A DNA stretch of 46,993 nt from Lonsdalea iberica (lineage in GTDB: Bacteria > Pseudomonadota > Gammaproteobacteria > Enterobacterales > Enterobacteriaceae). Below, one piece after another: positions 37,361 through 46,818 of the stretch; the first letter of the stretch is position 1; each line of letters begins with the position of its first letter. The stretch covers positions 1 through 46,993 of the forward strand of contig NZ_LUTP01000028.1 of assembly GCF_002111585.1 (NCBI RefSeq). The letters are read 5' to 3'. The position numbers and the translations under genes were made by a program. The notes below the pieces were generated by a model. The model was not told the DNA's origin. It saw nothing but the letters and a program-made list of their open reading frames with translations, and ran no database searches.

Positions 37361-38131
37361 TTAGCCGCGCAGGCCGCGCCCCCGCTGGATCAGCCACCAC
37401 ACCAGCACGTAAAAGACGACGATGAAACTCACCAGCACACCCAGCGTCAACGTCAGTGAGACATCGTTGATCCCCAGGAAGCCGTAGCGAAAACCACTGA
37501 TCATGTACACGATCGGATTCAACTGAGAAACCGACTGCCAGAACGGCGGCAGCAACGTGAGAGAGTAAAAGACCCCGCCGAGGTAGGTCAACGGCGTCAG
37601 CACGAAGGTCGGGATCAGGCTGATGTCGTCAAAGGTTTTGGCAAACACCGCGTTCAACAGACCGGCCAGCGAAAACAGCATCGCCGTCAGTAACAGCGTC
37701 ACCACAATCATCCACCAGGCATGCACCTGTAGCGGCACAAAGAACAGCGATACGGCGGTCACCAAAATCCCCACGCAGATCCCCCGCGCCATCCCGCCGC
37801 CGATATAACCGGCAATGATAATATGCGTCGGCACCGGCGCAACCAGCAGCTCTTCAATGTTGCGCTGGAATTTTGCGCTGAAGAATGACGACGCGACGTT
37901 GGCATAGGCGTTCGTAATCACCGACATCATAATGAGGCCGGGTACGATGAACTGCATATAAGTAAAGCCGTGCATTTCGCCGATGCGCGAGCCGATCAGG
38001 TTGCCGAAAATAATGAAGTAGAGCGTCATGGTGATAACCGGCGGCACCAGCGTTTGCACCCAGATGCGGGCGAAACGGTTGATTTCTTTCGTCCAGATAC
38101 TCTGCAACGCGACCCAATACAACCTGCTCAT
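37361..38131 (-). CDS. yadH: ABC-2 type transport permease YadH
   Basis: The 256-residue inner-membrane protein has about six helices of the ABC-2 exporter type (TMTLYFIIFGNLIG, then LIMMSVITNAYANVASSFF, with the conserved ELLVAPVP segment). It should pair with the ATPase YadG. Its start overlaps the yadG stop by four bases (ATGA). Since yadG is frameshifted here, the transporter may be without its ATPase. The substrate is unknown. Confidence 0.92.
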   Translation of the reverse strand: MSRLYWVALQSIWTKEINRFARIWVQTLVPPVITMTLYFIIFGNLIGSRIGEMHGFTYMQFIVPGLIMMSVITNAYANVASSFFSAKFQRNIEELLVAPVPTHIIIAGYIGGGMARGICVGILVTAVSLFFVPLQVHAWWMIVVTLLLTAMLFSLAGLLNAVFAKTFDDISLIPTFVLTPLTYLGGVFYSLTLLPPFWQSVSQLNPIVYMISGFRYGFLGINDVSLTLTLGVLVSFIVVFYVLVWWLIQRGRGLRG

Positions 38132-39065
38132 GCTTTCTCCTCGTTGGCATGTTCTCCATGATGGTTAACCAAACTAACGAACAGCTCTTCCAGCCGGTTA
38201 GCCTTGTTGCGCATACTCAAAATTTGGACGCCCTGCGCGCTCAGCTGACTGAACACACCGTTCAGTCCCTGATCCCGCTTCACGTCGACCTCCAGCGTCG
38301 TCGTGTCCACCAGTCGATGCGGGTAGCCTTCCAAGCGCGGCAAGGCGCTTTTAGACGCCAGATCAAGAATGAATGTTTCCGACTGCACTTTGGAGAGCAG
38401 CTGCTTCATCGAGGTATTTTCCACCAGCAGACCGTTCTGGATGATGCCGATGTTGCGGCACAGCATTTCCGCTTCTTCGAGATAATGCGTTGTGAGAATG
38501 ATGGTGGTGCCCTGAGCGTTGAGCTCTTTCAGAAACCCCCACATGGACCGGCGCAGCTCGATATCCACCCCAGCCGTCGGTTCATCGAGGATCAGCAGTT
38601 TAGGTTGGTGCATCAGGCGCGGGCGATCATCAAACGCCGCTTCATCCCGCCCGACAGCATGCGCGCCCGTTCATTGCGTTTTCCCCACAGATCGAGCTGA
38701 TTGAGGTATTTTTCGGCGCGTTGCTGCGCCGTTTTGCGATCGACGCCGTAGTAACCCGCCTGATGCGTCACAATCTGATAGACCGTTTCAAACGGGTTGA
38801 AGTTGAATTCCTGCGGCACCAGACCCAACTGGCGTTTGGCGTTGACGATGTCCTGGTCGATGTCGTAACCAAAGACGTTAACTTTGCCTGAGGTCTTGTT
38901 CACCAATGAGCTGATAATGCCGATGGTAGTAGATTTCCCCGCGCCGTTCGGTCCCAGCAGCGCATAAAAGTCGCCGGCCTCCACCTGTAAATCAATCCCT
39001 CGCAGCGCTTTGACTCCTCCTGGGTAAGTCTTGCTTAATTTCGCTAGTTCCAGTGCATACGTCAT
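38128..39065 (-). pseudogene. yadG: ABC transporter ATPase YadG, split by a frameshift
   Basis: The first frame (39065 to 38613, 150 residues) has Walker A GPNGAGKST, the Q-loop LGLVPQEFNF and the signature LSGGMKRR, and stops at TGA after MIARA. The second frame (38613 to 38128) continues MHQPKLLILDEPTAGVD with Walker B and the switch His in LTTHYLEEAE. Insertion of one C near 38616 would restore ARALMHQPKLLIL, as in E. coli YadG (about 308 residues). Both halves show no other damage, so the event is recent or a sequencing error. The break falls between signature and Walker B, so neither half would work alone. Confidence 0.9.
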
Positions 39066-39177
39066 AAGAAAATGGATGCCTTATTGTCAGTGTGTACGTC
39101 AGTTTTCAATGTTAAAACCCCAGTGATTGCTCTATATTAACTCCACTGCCATTTGTTGTTACAGGTCATTTACTTTC

Positions 39178-39837
39178 ATGAAAACAATCGAAACGCTCAT
39201 CGCTAATAACCAGAATTGGTCCGAAAAGATGGTGAAGGAAGATCCGGGTTATTTTGAACGATTAGCTCAGGCGCAGCGCCCGCGTTTTCTATGGATTGGA
39301 TGTTCGGACAGTCGGGTTCCCGCGGAGAGCCTGACCAGCCTGGAGCCGGGAGAGCTCTTTGTTCACCGCAACGTCGCCAACCTGGTGATCCATACCGATT
39401 TGAACTGCCTATCGGTCGTGCAGTATGCGGTCGAAGTGTTAGAGGTCGAACACATCATCATCTGCGGTCACTATGGCTGCGGCGGCGTGCAGGCGGCGGT
39501 GGAAAACCCCGAACTGGGGCTGATTAATAACTGGCTGCTGCACATCCGCGATCTGTGGTACAAGCATAGCTCTCTGCTGGGAGAATTGCCTCCCGAAGAG
39601 CGCTTCAACAAACTGTGTGAACTCAACGTGGTAGAGCAGGTGTATAACCTCGGCCACTCCACCATCATGCAGTCCGCCTGGAAACGGGGCCAGAAGGTGA
39701 TGATCCACGGCTGGGTCTACGGCATTCAGGACGGTCGGCTGAGCGATTTGGACGTCACCGCCACCAGCCGCGAATCGCTGGAACAGCGCTATCGCCGGAC
39801 GATGTCTTCACTACTGTCGTCTACCCGGGCAGACTAG
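39178..39837 (+). CDS. can: beta-class carbonic anhydrase
   Basis: The 219-residue zinc enzyme interconverts CO2 and bicarbonate. Zinc ligands are Cys42 and Asp44 ([10 protein letters not shown]), and His98 and Cys101 (CGHYGCGGV). The start at 39178 gives the E. coli N-terminus [14 protein letters not shown]; the upstream in-frame ATG has no homology. It is divergent from yadG, with about 110 bp of shared promoter space, and convergent with hpt. Confidence 0.96.
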   Translation: MKTIETLIANNQNWSEKMVKEDPGYFERLAQAQRPRFLWIGCSDSRVPAESLTSLEPGELFVHRNVANLVIHTDLNCLSVVQYAVEVLEVEHIIICGHYGCGGVQAAVENPELGLINNWLLHIRDLWYKHSSLLGELPPEERFNKLCELNVVEQVYNLGHSTIMQSAWKRGQKVMIHGWVYGIQDGRLSDLDVTATSRESLEQRYRRTMSSLLSSTRAD

Positions 39838-39840
39838 CCG

Positions 39841-39888
39841 AAATGAAAAGCCGCGCTCAACGGTCGCCGTTGGCGCGGCTTTTCATTT
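39841..39888. terminator. bidirectional terminator between can and hpt
   Basis: AAATGAAAAGCCGCGC (39841-39856) is complementary over 16 bases to 39873-39888, with an inner stem CAACGG/CCGTTG in the loop. Each side of the stem ends in T-rich sequence, so both convergent genes are served. It starts 3 bp after the can stop. Confidence 0.9.
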
Positions 39889-39912
39889 TCTCCCACGGCA
39901 AGCGCGAGCAGC

Positions 39913-40443
39913 TTACTCCGAAATCACCTTGCCGATGTACGGCAGGTGACGATAATGCTGCGCGTAGTCGATGCCGTAACCCACCACGAATTCGTCCTCA
40001 ATGGAGAACCCCACCCACTCGACGGGCACGTCGACTTCACGGCGTGACGGTTTATCCAACAACGTGCAGATGGCGAGGGACTTCGGTCCGCGCAGCTGCA
40101 GAATTTCCCGCACTCGGCTGAGCGTGTTGCCGGAGTCGATGATGTCTTCCACGATCAGTACGTCTTTGCCGCGAATGTCTTCGTCCAAATCCTTCAGAAT
40201 TTTCACGTCACGCGTGGAGTTCATGCTGTTGCCGTAGCTCGACGCCGTCATGAAATCGACTTCGTGAGACACTTCCAACGTCCGGCACAGGTCCGCCATG
40301 AAGATGAACGAGCCTCGCAATAATCCCACTAGCACCATGTCGCTCTGGCTGTTCTGGTAATGCGCGCTAATTTGGCGACCGAGTTCGGTTACACGCGCTT
40401 TGATGTCCTGTTCGGAGATCATGACGTCGACGGTGTGTTTCAT
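39913..40443 (-). CDS. hpt: hypoxanthine phosphoribosyltransferase
   Basis: The 176-residue purine-salvage enzyme has the PRPP loop [14 protein letters not shown] and the flexible-loop region [14 protein letters not shown]. It turns hypoxanthine into IMP. Two adjacent ATG codons (40446 and 40443) are possible starts; the second gives the E. coli N-terminus MKHTV. It is next to can as in E. coli. Confidence 0.95.
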   Translation of the reverse strand: MKHTVDVMISEQDIKARVTELGRQISAHYQNSQSDMVLVGLLRGSFIFMADLCRTLEVSHEVDFMTASSYGNSMNSTRDVKILKDLDEDIRGKDVLIVEDIIDSGNTLSRVREILQLRGPKSLAICTLLDKPSRREVDVPVEWVGFSIEDEFVVGYGIDYAQHYRHLPYIGKVISE

Positions 40444-40446
40444 CAT

Positions 40447-40775
40447 ATTGAAAACTCATTGAGTGGATGTGTTCTGTATCGCCTCGCAGGCCATACCCCG
40501 ATGCTGAATACGCGACCTGTGCGCACCAGAAGATATGGCCGCGGAGTATAGCAAAAGCCCCCTTTCACTAATAGGCGCTTTCACGTTCAGTTCCCAAAGT
40601 GGGCGGCCGAAGTACTGTCCAATCGTAGGAATATCGCTAAAAAAACGCGTTAACCGCAACGTTTGAACAAAATAATCAGGATTGCGTTATGCCTGAATAA
40701 AGCTGGGTAAAGCCGGTTGCCCCGCAGACGGGGAATGTCCTTATATAGGGCCATCCCTACTGAAGAGGTGCATTT
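40447..40775. promoter_or_regulatory. divergent promoter space of hpt and the His-rich pair
   Basis: No gene is seen in these 329 bp. A short hairpin CCCCG-CAGA-CGGGG (40720-40733) lies about 40 bp before the first His-rich gene and would be in its leader if transcription starts upstream. There is no T-run right after it. GAAGAGGTG at about 40762-40770 is the ribosome site of the next gene. Confidence 0.4.
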
Positions 40776-41123
40776 ATGAAAACATTGACCCAACGTTATG
40801 GCATCGCTGCCGCCATCGCCGCTTGCTCTCTTTTTGCGACCCTGCCCAGCGCCTTTGCGCATCCGGAACAGGGCGCGCCGCAGATGGAAGGACATGGTCA
40901 CGGCGAGAAAGACCATGACCGTATGCCGCACCATCCGCCGTTCCCTCCGATGCCACCGGCGTTGTATCAGGCTTCTCTGCAGACTAACGATCCGGTCGCT
41001 GGTGTGAACAAACTGGTTTCCAACGTCCCTGCCGGCAACGGTAAGACCTATGAAGTCAGCGTGAGCGTGCGTGAAGTCCCGCCAGCGCCGCCCGCACCGC
41101 AAAAAGGCGCTGCGGATAAATAA
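40776..41123 (+). CDS. exported His/Pro-rich small protein
   Basis: The 115-residue product has a signal peptide (IAAAIAACSLFATLPSAFA) cleaved before HPEQG. The mature N-terminus is His-rich (EGHGHGEKDHDRMPHHPPFP), a composition typical of periplasmic proteins that bind Ni, Zn or Cu. The second half (residues 65-100) is an ordinary beta-type stretch, and the tail is Pro/Ala-rich. A ribosome site GAAGAGGTG precedes it. I do not recognise the family. It is followed 48 bp later by another His-rich exported protein. Confidence 0.75.
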   Translation: MKTLTQRYGIAAAIAACSLFATLPSAFAHPEQGAPQMEGHGHGEKDHDRMPHHPPFPPMPPALYQASLQTNDPVAGVNKLVSNVPAGNGKTYEVSVSVREVPPAPPAPQKGAADK

Positions 41124-41171
41124 ACCTGCTAAGGTTTATTTGATCGTCCCATGGCAACACAGGAATTTCGT

Positions 41172-41558
41172 ATGAAAAGATTAGTGACAGCTTTCGCCGT
41201 ACTGAGCCTCATGCCTGCGGCCTTTGCCGCGCCTGGCGGCCCGGATATGTGGCATGGGCATGAGCATGGTCACGATCATGGGCCGGGTCCGGGTCCCGGC
41301 TTTCACTACGACCATCTGCCGCCGGGAGTCGAAACCGTGCTGATCGCCGGACTGACCTACTACGTTCTGAACGGCATTTTTTATCGTCCGGATCAGGAGG
41401 GGTATGTCGTGGTCGACACCCCGGATAATGTTGAGACCACAAACACGATGACGGTACTGGACGTCAACGGCGAACGTTTTTATGTCAAAGACGGACGCTA
41501 TTACCGCCACACCGTTGAGGGCGATTACATCGAAGTGCCTAGGCCGCCGGGCCTGTAA
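41172..41558 (+). CDS. exported His-rich protein, DUF6515-like
   Basis: The 128-residue protein has a signal peptide (LVTAFAVLSLMPAAFA) and then a His/Gly segment (MWHGHEHGHDHGPGPGPG). The second half has the repeated Tyr-rich pattern TYYVLNGIFYR and RFYVKDGRYYRHTVEGDYIEV, which recalls DUF6515 proteins of unknown function. I start at 41172 because it gives the signal peptide; AGGAA lies upstream. Its last 20 bp overlap the end of the opposite ABC ATPase gene, without a terminator between them. Confidence 0.75.
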   Translation: MKRLVTAFAVLSLMPAAFAAPGGPDMWHGHEHGHDHGPGPGPGFHYDHLPPGVETVLIAGLTYYVLNGIFYRPDQEGYVVVDTPDNVETTNTMTVLDVNGERFYVKDGRYYRHTVEGDYIEVPRPPGL

Positions 41559-42603
41559 TCACGGTCTTTTCTTCTTGATGGGGGAAAAAGACCGGTTGTT
41601 CGGTGCGAATACTGAGCCTGACCGGCTGGTCAGGCTCAAACCAGTTGTTGGTTTGTACCAGCAACACATCATCCCCAATTCTTACCCGATATAAATTATT
41701 GGTGCCCAGAAACAAGCGATCCTCAATCACCGCCGCCCCCTCCGGGTCCAGCGCCAGCGCGATTTCCTGCGGACGCACCAACCAGTCCCGCATCATCCCG
41801 GACTCCAGTCCCAACGACCGCGCCGCATGATGCTCGCCCAGAAAGCTCTTCCAATCCTTATCACCCGTAATCTTTACCGGCAGGTAATTGCCGTAGCCCA
41901 TGAAATCCGCGGTGTAACGATTCACCGGTCGGTAGTACAAGTCGGCGGAAGCGCCCTGCTGAACCAGATGGCCCTTGCGCATCAGCATCAGGTGGTCGGC
42001 AAAGGCAAAGGCGTCCTCTCTTTCGGTGGTCACGAGCAAGGCCGCAATATGGCGCTGCTTCAGCAATCGGCGCAGCTGCGTCAGCAACGGGTAACGATGC
42101 TGGCTGTCTATCCCGCTAAACGGCGAATCCAGCAGCAGAAGCGAAGGACGACAGGCCAGCGAGCGGGCCAGCGCGCCGCGCAGGCATTGCTCTTTCGACA
42201 ACTCGTGCGGGTAACGCTGCGCGATATCCGTCACGCCCATCAGCGTCAAAGACTCCTCCAGTACGCGGCGGGACTCTTCGCCGGAGATAAGCTGCATCCC
42301 GAAGCGAACGTTTTCCCTCACGGTCAGATGCGGAAACAGCGCGTCATCCTGAAACACCATCGCGACGGACTGGGAGGACGGAGGCTCGCCGTTGACAGGC
42401 GTTCCCGCCAGCACAATCTGGCCCTGCGTCGGGGCGATCAGCCCGGTAATCGCCTTGAGCAACGTGCTCTTGCCCTCCCCGCTTTCCGCCAACAGACAAA
42501 CCCGTTCGCTTTCATGAATGGAAAAGGTGACGCCGTCCAGGACCGGACGGGACGGGTAGCCGCAGTGCAGTTCGCGCACCGACAAGATATCTGGTTGGGT
42601 CAT
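41539..42603 (-). CDS. FbpC/AfuC-type ABC ATPase with degenerate catalytic motifs
   Basis: The 354-residue protein has the layout of ferric-ion importer ATPases: the ABC domain (residues 1-235) and a TOBE-type tail. Walker A is AESGEGKST (39-47; first Gly replaced by Ala, Lys45 kept) and the Q-loop Gln85 is kept (AMVFQDDALF). The signature reads LSKEQ (135-139) instead of LSGGQ, Walker B is LLLLDSPFSGID with Ser160 in place of the catalytic Glu, and the switch reads VTTEREDA with Thr193 in place of His. ATP binding may remain but hydrolysis is expected to be very weak. The start at 42603 is 7 bp after the permease stop. The reading frame is intact over the full length. Confidence 0.8.
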   Translation of the reverse strand: MTQPDILSVRELHCGYPSRPVLDGVTFSIHESERVCLLAESGEGKSTLLKAITGLIAPTQGQIVLAGTPVNGEPPSSQSVAMVFQDDALFPHLTVRENVRFGMQLISGEESRRVLEESLTLMGVTDIAQRYPHELSKEQCLRGALARSLACRPSLLLLDSPFSGIDSQHRYPLLTQLRRLLKQRHIAALLVTTEREDAFAFADHLMLMRKGHLVQQGASADLYYRPVNRYTADFMGYGNYLPVKITGDKDWKSFLGEHHAARSLGLESGMMRDWLVRPQEIALALDPEGAAVIEDRLFLGTNNLYRVRIGDDVLLVQTNNWFEPDQPVRLSIRTEQPVFFPHQEEKTVITGPAA

Positions 42604-42610
42604 GCGGAAT

Positions 42611-44209
42611 TTATCCTTCCCTCTGTAGCAGACGATGAAGTCCGAATAACGGCGGCACGCCGAGCAAGACCAGCAGAAACGCCGGGGCGGCGGCCCACGC
42701 CAACTGGTCGGATTCAACAAAGCCGAACACATAGGTCGACAGCGTGTCGACGTCAACGCGCTGCAACAGCAGCGAAGCATTCAGCTCTCGCAGGCTCTCG
42801 CTCCAGACCAGCAGCGCACCGACGAGCAGCGTACCGCGAACAGACGGAAACACGTTGAGCCACACGTTTTGCGCCGTGGAATAACCCAGCGTTCGACTCA
42901 TCGCGTTCATACCGGCCGGCAGCTGACGTAACTGCTGGTGTAACGGGGCGATAATGAGGCTGGCGCCTCGCAGACTATAGACCAGGATCAACATCAGTAC
43001 CGATCCGGACAAAACGCCCATTGCCAGCGGCATTCCGCGAGAATCAATCAGCATGAGCGCCACCAGCACGCCCATCCCCGCCAGACTGCCCGGCAACACA
43101 CGATTGAACCCCAACCAGCGCAGTGGATGCCGAAACGCGGGGTTGTCGGCGGTCCGCTTGTCGAACAGATACATCATCGCCAATCCCAGCGAAATCAGCG
43201 TCGCGCACGCCGCCGCCAGAACGCTGTTGATGGTCGCCAGCAACAGCGGAAGGGTCCAAAGTGTGACCGCCGTCGTCAGCCAGTGACGGGCCAGCCAAAG
43301 AAGCGGCAGGCCAAACGCCAGCAGCACCAGCCCGCATCCAGCCGACAGCGTGACGCGGCGGAGCCAGACCGGCGCCTCGGGTCGTTCGATCGGGTAAGGC
43401 GATAAGGGACGTTGGTAACGCACTTGCCAGAGACGACCGTGACGCGCGATCGCCCCGAGCAGCACGACGAGCGGCAACAGGATCAGCGCGATGCGCGCCG
43501 CCGTCCCGAACTGGGCCTTGTCGCGCCAGAAATCCAAGCTGGCGGTCGTCAGCGTCGGCACAGAAAAATAGCTCGCCGCGCCGTAGTCCGACACTGATTC
43601 CAGCGCCACCACCGCAAGCCCCAGCCATAGCGTCGGGCGAACCAAGGGAAAACGCACGCGAAAAAACAGCCGCAGCGCAGAAGGACAGTGCAGCCGCCCG
43701 GACTGCATCACGCTCTCCGGCAGGCTCATCAGCGTGGCGCGCAATAGCAAATAGAGATAAGGGAACAGGGTCAGCGCAAGACACACGCTACAGATGATCT
43801 GCCGCAGAGGCGGGCTCCAGTCGAATCCCCACCCGGACAGGTGGGCGAACGAGAGCGCATAGAAGGTTTGCCGGACCGGACCGCCGAATTCCAGCAGTTC
43901 GCCGTACACGGCCGCCAGCAAATAGGCGGGCATGGCTAAAGGCAGCAGGAGCGCCAGATGTAGCCAACGCTGTCCCCGGAAACGGTAGCGGGCCATAATC
44001 AGGGCGAACGGAAGCGCCAGCAATAAACTGATTGCCGCGCTCTCTGCCATGATCGTCAAGGTGTTTTCCCCATAGCGCGACAACATCGTCCACAGGGAAG
44101 CCATACTCATGCCGGGTTCTACCACGGCCAGCACCGCTACCGCCGCTACAGGAAACAGCAGCACCCCCGCCAACCACCCACTACTGACGCGCCAGATACT
44201 GAGATTCAT
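42611..44209 (-). CDS. FbpB/SfuB-type two-domain ABC permease
   Basis: The 532-residue inner-membrane protein consists of two fused permease halves with about 12 helices, as in ferric-ion permeases FbpB and SfuB. The EAA-like docking loops can be traced in LPESVMQSGRLHCPSALRLF (first half) and MNAMSRTLGYSTAQNVWLNV (second half), both less regular than usual. It lies directly upstream of the ATPase gene and is likely co-transcribed. The start is uncertain: ATG at 44209 (MNLSIWRVSSGW), ATG at 44221 or GTG at 44242; none has a good ribosome site. No periplasmic binding protein gene is found beside it. Confidence 0.82.
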   Translation of the reverse strand: MNLSIWRVSSGWLAGVLLFPVAAVAVLAVVEPGMSMASLWTMLSRYGENTLTIMAESAAISLLLALPFALIMARYRFRGQRWLHLALLLPLAMPAYLLAAVYGELLEFGGPVRQTFYALSFAHLSGWGFDWSPPLRQIICSVCLALTLFPYLYLLLRATLMSLPESVMQSGRLHCPSALRLFFRVRFPLVRPTLWLGLAVVALESVSDYGAASYFSVPTLTTASLDFWRDKAQFGTAARIALILLPLVVLLGAIARHGRLWQVRYQRPLSPYPIERPEAPVWLRRVTLSAGCGLVLLAFGLPLLWLARHWLTTAVTLWTLPLLLATINSVLAAACATLISLGLAMMYLFDKRTADNPAFRHPLRWLGFNRVLPGSLAGMGVLVALMLIDSRGMPLAMGVLSGSVLMLILVYSLRGASLIIAPLHQQLRQLPAGMNAMSRTLGYSTAQNVWLNVFPSVRGTLLVGALLVWSESLRELNASLLLQRVDVDTLSTYVFGFVESDQLAWAAAPAFLLVLLGVPPLFGLHRLLQREG

Positions 44210-44464
44210 AGGTAAAAGCATAGAAAAAGTTTCAGATAACACGATTAATAACAGAGCTTAACTCAGCCGTCATGAAATCAATCTGCGAGAAAAAGGCACT
44301 AATCCGGCTATTGGTCAATACTTAGCCCTGACGGTCGGTCGAGGCCTGCGCACCCGTGTTGATCGCGGCAGGCGCAGGACCGCTTAACCGCTTAATAAAA
44401 CTTGGAATCCGCGATAATAACTGTGGTAACGTCTCACCAACGGCAGTATGAAACAGGTCTAACC

Positions 44465-44812
44465 ATGAAAAAATCCGCACTGGCGCTACTCTTGCTGAGT
44501 CTGTTAAGTGTCTCTTCCGCCAGTAAAGCACTGAACGAATTCGAAGCCGAAGATCTTGCCGATCTGACGGCCATCTTCGTGTATCTGAAAAATAACTGCG
44601 GCTACCAGGATCTGCCCAATGAACAAATTCGCCGCGCGCTGGTGGGATTTGCTCAGCAGAACCGCTGGGATTTGAGCAACTACAACACCTACGACATGCT
44701 CACGCTGGGCGAATCCAGCTATCGTGATTTGAGCGGCATCGCCATCCCCACCCCAAAAAAATGCCAGTCACTGGCCCGAAATTCGCTCAGTCTGCTGGCG
44801 AATACCCAGTAA
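44465..44812 (+). CDS. yacC: YacC family exported protein, PulS/OutS-like
   Basis: The 115-residue protein has a signal peptide (ALALLLLSLLSVSSASKA) and an all-helical mature part like the PulS/OutS pilotins of type II secretion. Two cysteines (NNCGYQD and KKCQSL) probably form a disulfide. Unlike true pilotins it has no lipobox. The length matches E. coli YacC, and it stands before speE as there. The function is not established. The start at 44465 gives the signal peptide. Confidence 0.85.
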   Translation: MKKSALALLLLSLLSVSSASKALNEFEAEDLADLTAIFVYLKNNCGYQDLPNEQIRRALVGFAQQNRWDLSNYNTYDMLTLGESSYRDLSGIAIPTPKKCQSLARNSLSLLANTQ

Positions 44813-44920
44813 TTGTCTAAATCCTCCGCACTGCATGAAATTTGACCGTGCAAGCCTAATAAGAGTTAGCTATCATAGCGCGCCAATTTTCATGGCTGTT
44901 ATCGCGGAGGAAGCACTAAC

Positions 44921-45784
44921 ATGTCCCAGAAAGAAATTTGGTATGAAACACTCCATGCCAACTTCGGTCAGTACTTTGCTGTAGACAACGTGCTCTATCA
45001 CGAAAAGACCGACCATCAGGACCTGATTATTTTCGAAAACGCCGCACTGGGCCGAGTGATGGCGCTGGATGGCGTGGTGCAGACCACCGAACGTGACGAG
45101 TTTATCTATCATGAAATGATGACTCACGTGCCCCTGCTGGCGCATGGCAATGCCAAACGCGTGCTGATTATTGGCGGCGGCGACGGTGGCATGCTGCGCG
45201 AAGTCTGTCGTCATCGCGGCGTAGAACAGATCACGATGGTCGAAATCGACGCCGGTGTGGTGGAGTTCTGCGGTCAGTACCTGCCGAACCACAGTGCAGG
45301 CGCCTATGACGATCCGCGTTTCCGTCTGGTCATCGACGACGGCGTGAATTTCGTTAAAGCCTGCCAGGAAAAATTCGACGTCATTATCTCCGACTGTACC
45401 GACCCGATTGGTCCCGGAGAAAGCCTGTTTACCTCCGACTTCTATGAGGGCTGCGCACGCTGCCTGAACGACGGCGGTATTTTCGTGGCGCAAAACGGCG
45501 TTTGTTTCCTCCAGCAGGATGAAGCGGTCACCAGCCACAACAAGCTGAACCACTACTTTAGCGACGTCAGCTTCTATCAGGCCGCAATTCCAACCTATTA
45601 CGGCGGGATCATGACCTTCGCCTGGGCGAGCAACAACCCGGCCTTACGCCAATTGAGCCCGGAAAGTCTGCAAGAACGTTTCGCCGCAACGGGAATCGAC
45701 TGCTGCTACTACAATCCGGCAATCCACGTCGGCAGCTTTGCCCTGCCGCAGTATCTACTGAATGCGTTGTCGGCCGCGCGCTGA
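44921..45784 (+). CDS. speE: spermidine synthase
   Basis: The 287-residue aminopropyltransferase makes spermidine from putrescine and decarboxylated SAM. The nucleotide-binding motif is [15 protein letters not shown], and the catalytic Asp lies in [24 protein letters not shown] precedes the ATG. speD follows 29 bp later and supplies decarboxylated SAM; the by-product methylthioadenosine is removed by MtnN, also encoded here. Confidence 0.97.
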   Translation: MSQKEIWYETLHANFGQYFAVDNVLYHEKTDHQDLIIFENAALGRVMALDGVVQTTERDEFIYHEMMTHVPLLAHGNAKRVLIIGGGDGGMLREVCRHRGVEQITMVEIDAGVVEFCGQYLPNHSAGAYDDPRFRLVIDDGVNFVKACQEKFDVIISDCTDPIGPGESLFTSDFYEGCARCLNDGGIFVAQNGVCFLQQDEAVTSHNKLNHYFSDVSFYQAAIPTYYGGIMTFAWASNNPALRQLSPESLQERFAATGIDCCYYNPAIHVGSFALPQYLLNALSAAR

Positions 45785-45813
45785 TAATCGTATCCATAAG
45801 GGGGTGAATTAAA

Positions 45814-46608
45814 TTGCAAAAGCTGAAACTACACGGCTTTAACAATCTGACCAAGAGCCTGAGTTTTTGTATCTACGATATCTGTTATGCCAAAACGCCA
45901 GCCGATCGCGATGGATATATTGCCTACATCGACGAGCAATATAACGCGAACCGTTTGACAGAAATCCTGACCGAAACCTGTTCTATTATTGGCGCCAACG
46001 TCCTGAATATAGCCCGTCAGGATTATGAGCCGCAGGGCGCGAGCGTGACCATTCTGGTCAGCGAGGAGCCTGTCGATCCGCGTGACGTGGATACCTCCGA
46101 ACATCCCGGCCCGCTGCCGAATTCGGTCGTCGCCCATTTGGATAAAAGCCATATCTGCGTGCATACCTATCCGGAAAGCCATCCGGAAGGCGGCCTGTGT
46201 ACGTTCCGTGCCGATATCGAAGTGTCTACCTGCGGCGTCATTTCCCCGCTCAAGGCGCTTAACTATCTGATCCACCAGCTGGAATCGGATATTGTGACTA
46301 TCGACTATCGCGTGCGCGGATTCACCCGCGATGTGAACGGCGTTAAACACTTCATCGACCATAAAATCAATTCCATACAAAACTTTATGTCGGATGATAT
46401 GAAGTCGCTGTATCACCTGATGGATGTGAACGTTTACCAGGAAAATATTTTCCACACAAAAATGTTGCTGAAAGATTTCGATCTGAAGCACTACCTGTTC
46501 AACGCCAGCCCGGATGCACTGACGCCGGAAGAGCATCAGCGGATTACCGATCTGCTGTATCGCGAAATGCAGGAAATTTATTACGGCAGAAACATCCCCG
46601 CCATGTGA
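45814..46608 (+). CDS. speD: S-adenosylmethionine decarboxylase proenzyme
   Basis: The 264-residue proenzyme cleaves itself at Lys111-Ser112 ([10 protein letters not shown]) to give the pyruvoyl cofactor, with His and Cys helpers in [15 protein letters not shown]. The start is TTG at 45814, preceded by GGGGGTG, and gives the E. coli N-terminus and length. It forms an operon with speE and ends at a clear terminator. Confidence 0.97.
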   Translation: MQKLKLHGFNNLTKSLSFCIYDICYAKTPADRDGYIAYIDEQYNANRLTEILTETCSIIGANVLNIARQDYEPQGASVTILVSEEPVDPRDVDTSEHPGPLPNSVVAHLDKSHICVHTYPESHPEGGLCTFRADIEVSTCGVISPLKALNYLIHQLESDIVTIDYRVRGFTRDVNGVKHFIDHKINSIQNFMSDDMKSLYHLMDVNVYQENIFHTKMLLKDFDLKHYLFNASPDALTPEEHQRITDLLYREMQEIYYGRNIPAM

Positions 46609-46613
46609 CCGCC

Positions 46614-46641
46614 AAGCCTAAGGGCGCCTGCCCTTAGGCTT
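46614..46641 (+). terminator. intrinsic terminator of speED
   Basis: AAGCCTAAGGGC (46614-46625), loop GCCT and GCCCTTAGGCTT (46630-46641) form a perfect 12-bp stem followed by TTCTTG. It starts 5 bp after the speD stop. Confidence 0.92.
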
Positions 46642-46666
46642 TTCTTGTGCTTAACCTCCCTATAAA

Positions 46667-46712
46667 TCCCATATATTGCGTGGTTGATATTTTTCACCAC
46701 TATATCTAGTAT
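46667..46712 (+). promoter_or_regulatory. two NrdR-type boxes upstream of nrdH
   Basis: CCCATATATTGCGTGG (about 46668-46683) and CACTATATCTAGTATT (about 46698-46713) both resemble the NrdR consensus acaCwATATATwGtgt. Their ATAT cores (46671 and 46702) are 31 bp apart, three helical turns, the spacing usual for paired NrdR boxes. They lie about 110 bp before the nrdH start and indicate repression by NrdR with (d)ATP. Confidence 0.75.
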
Positions 46713-46818
46713 TACCTCTCAGAAGACGACACCACGTGTGCCACGGCAGCTGACCGCCATCGCTTCTCGATCGGGCATACCGCCCCCCTTTTTTTGAGCC
46801 CAGAGGTGAATACGAATC

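Noticed and set aside
38608-38620. Programmed frameshift in yadG
   Set aside because: There is no slippery heptamer or downstream structure at the site, and known homologues are read in one frame.
40720-40733. Riboswitch or metal-sensing leader before the His-rich genes
   Set aside because: Only one small hairpin is visible; no conserved riboswitch core or terminator is seen.
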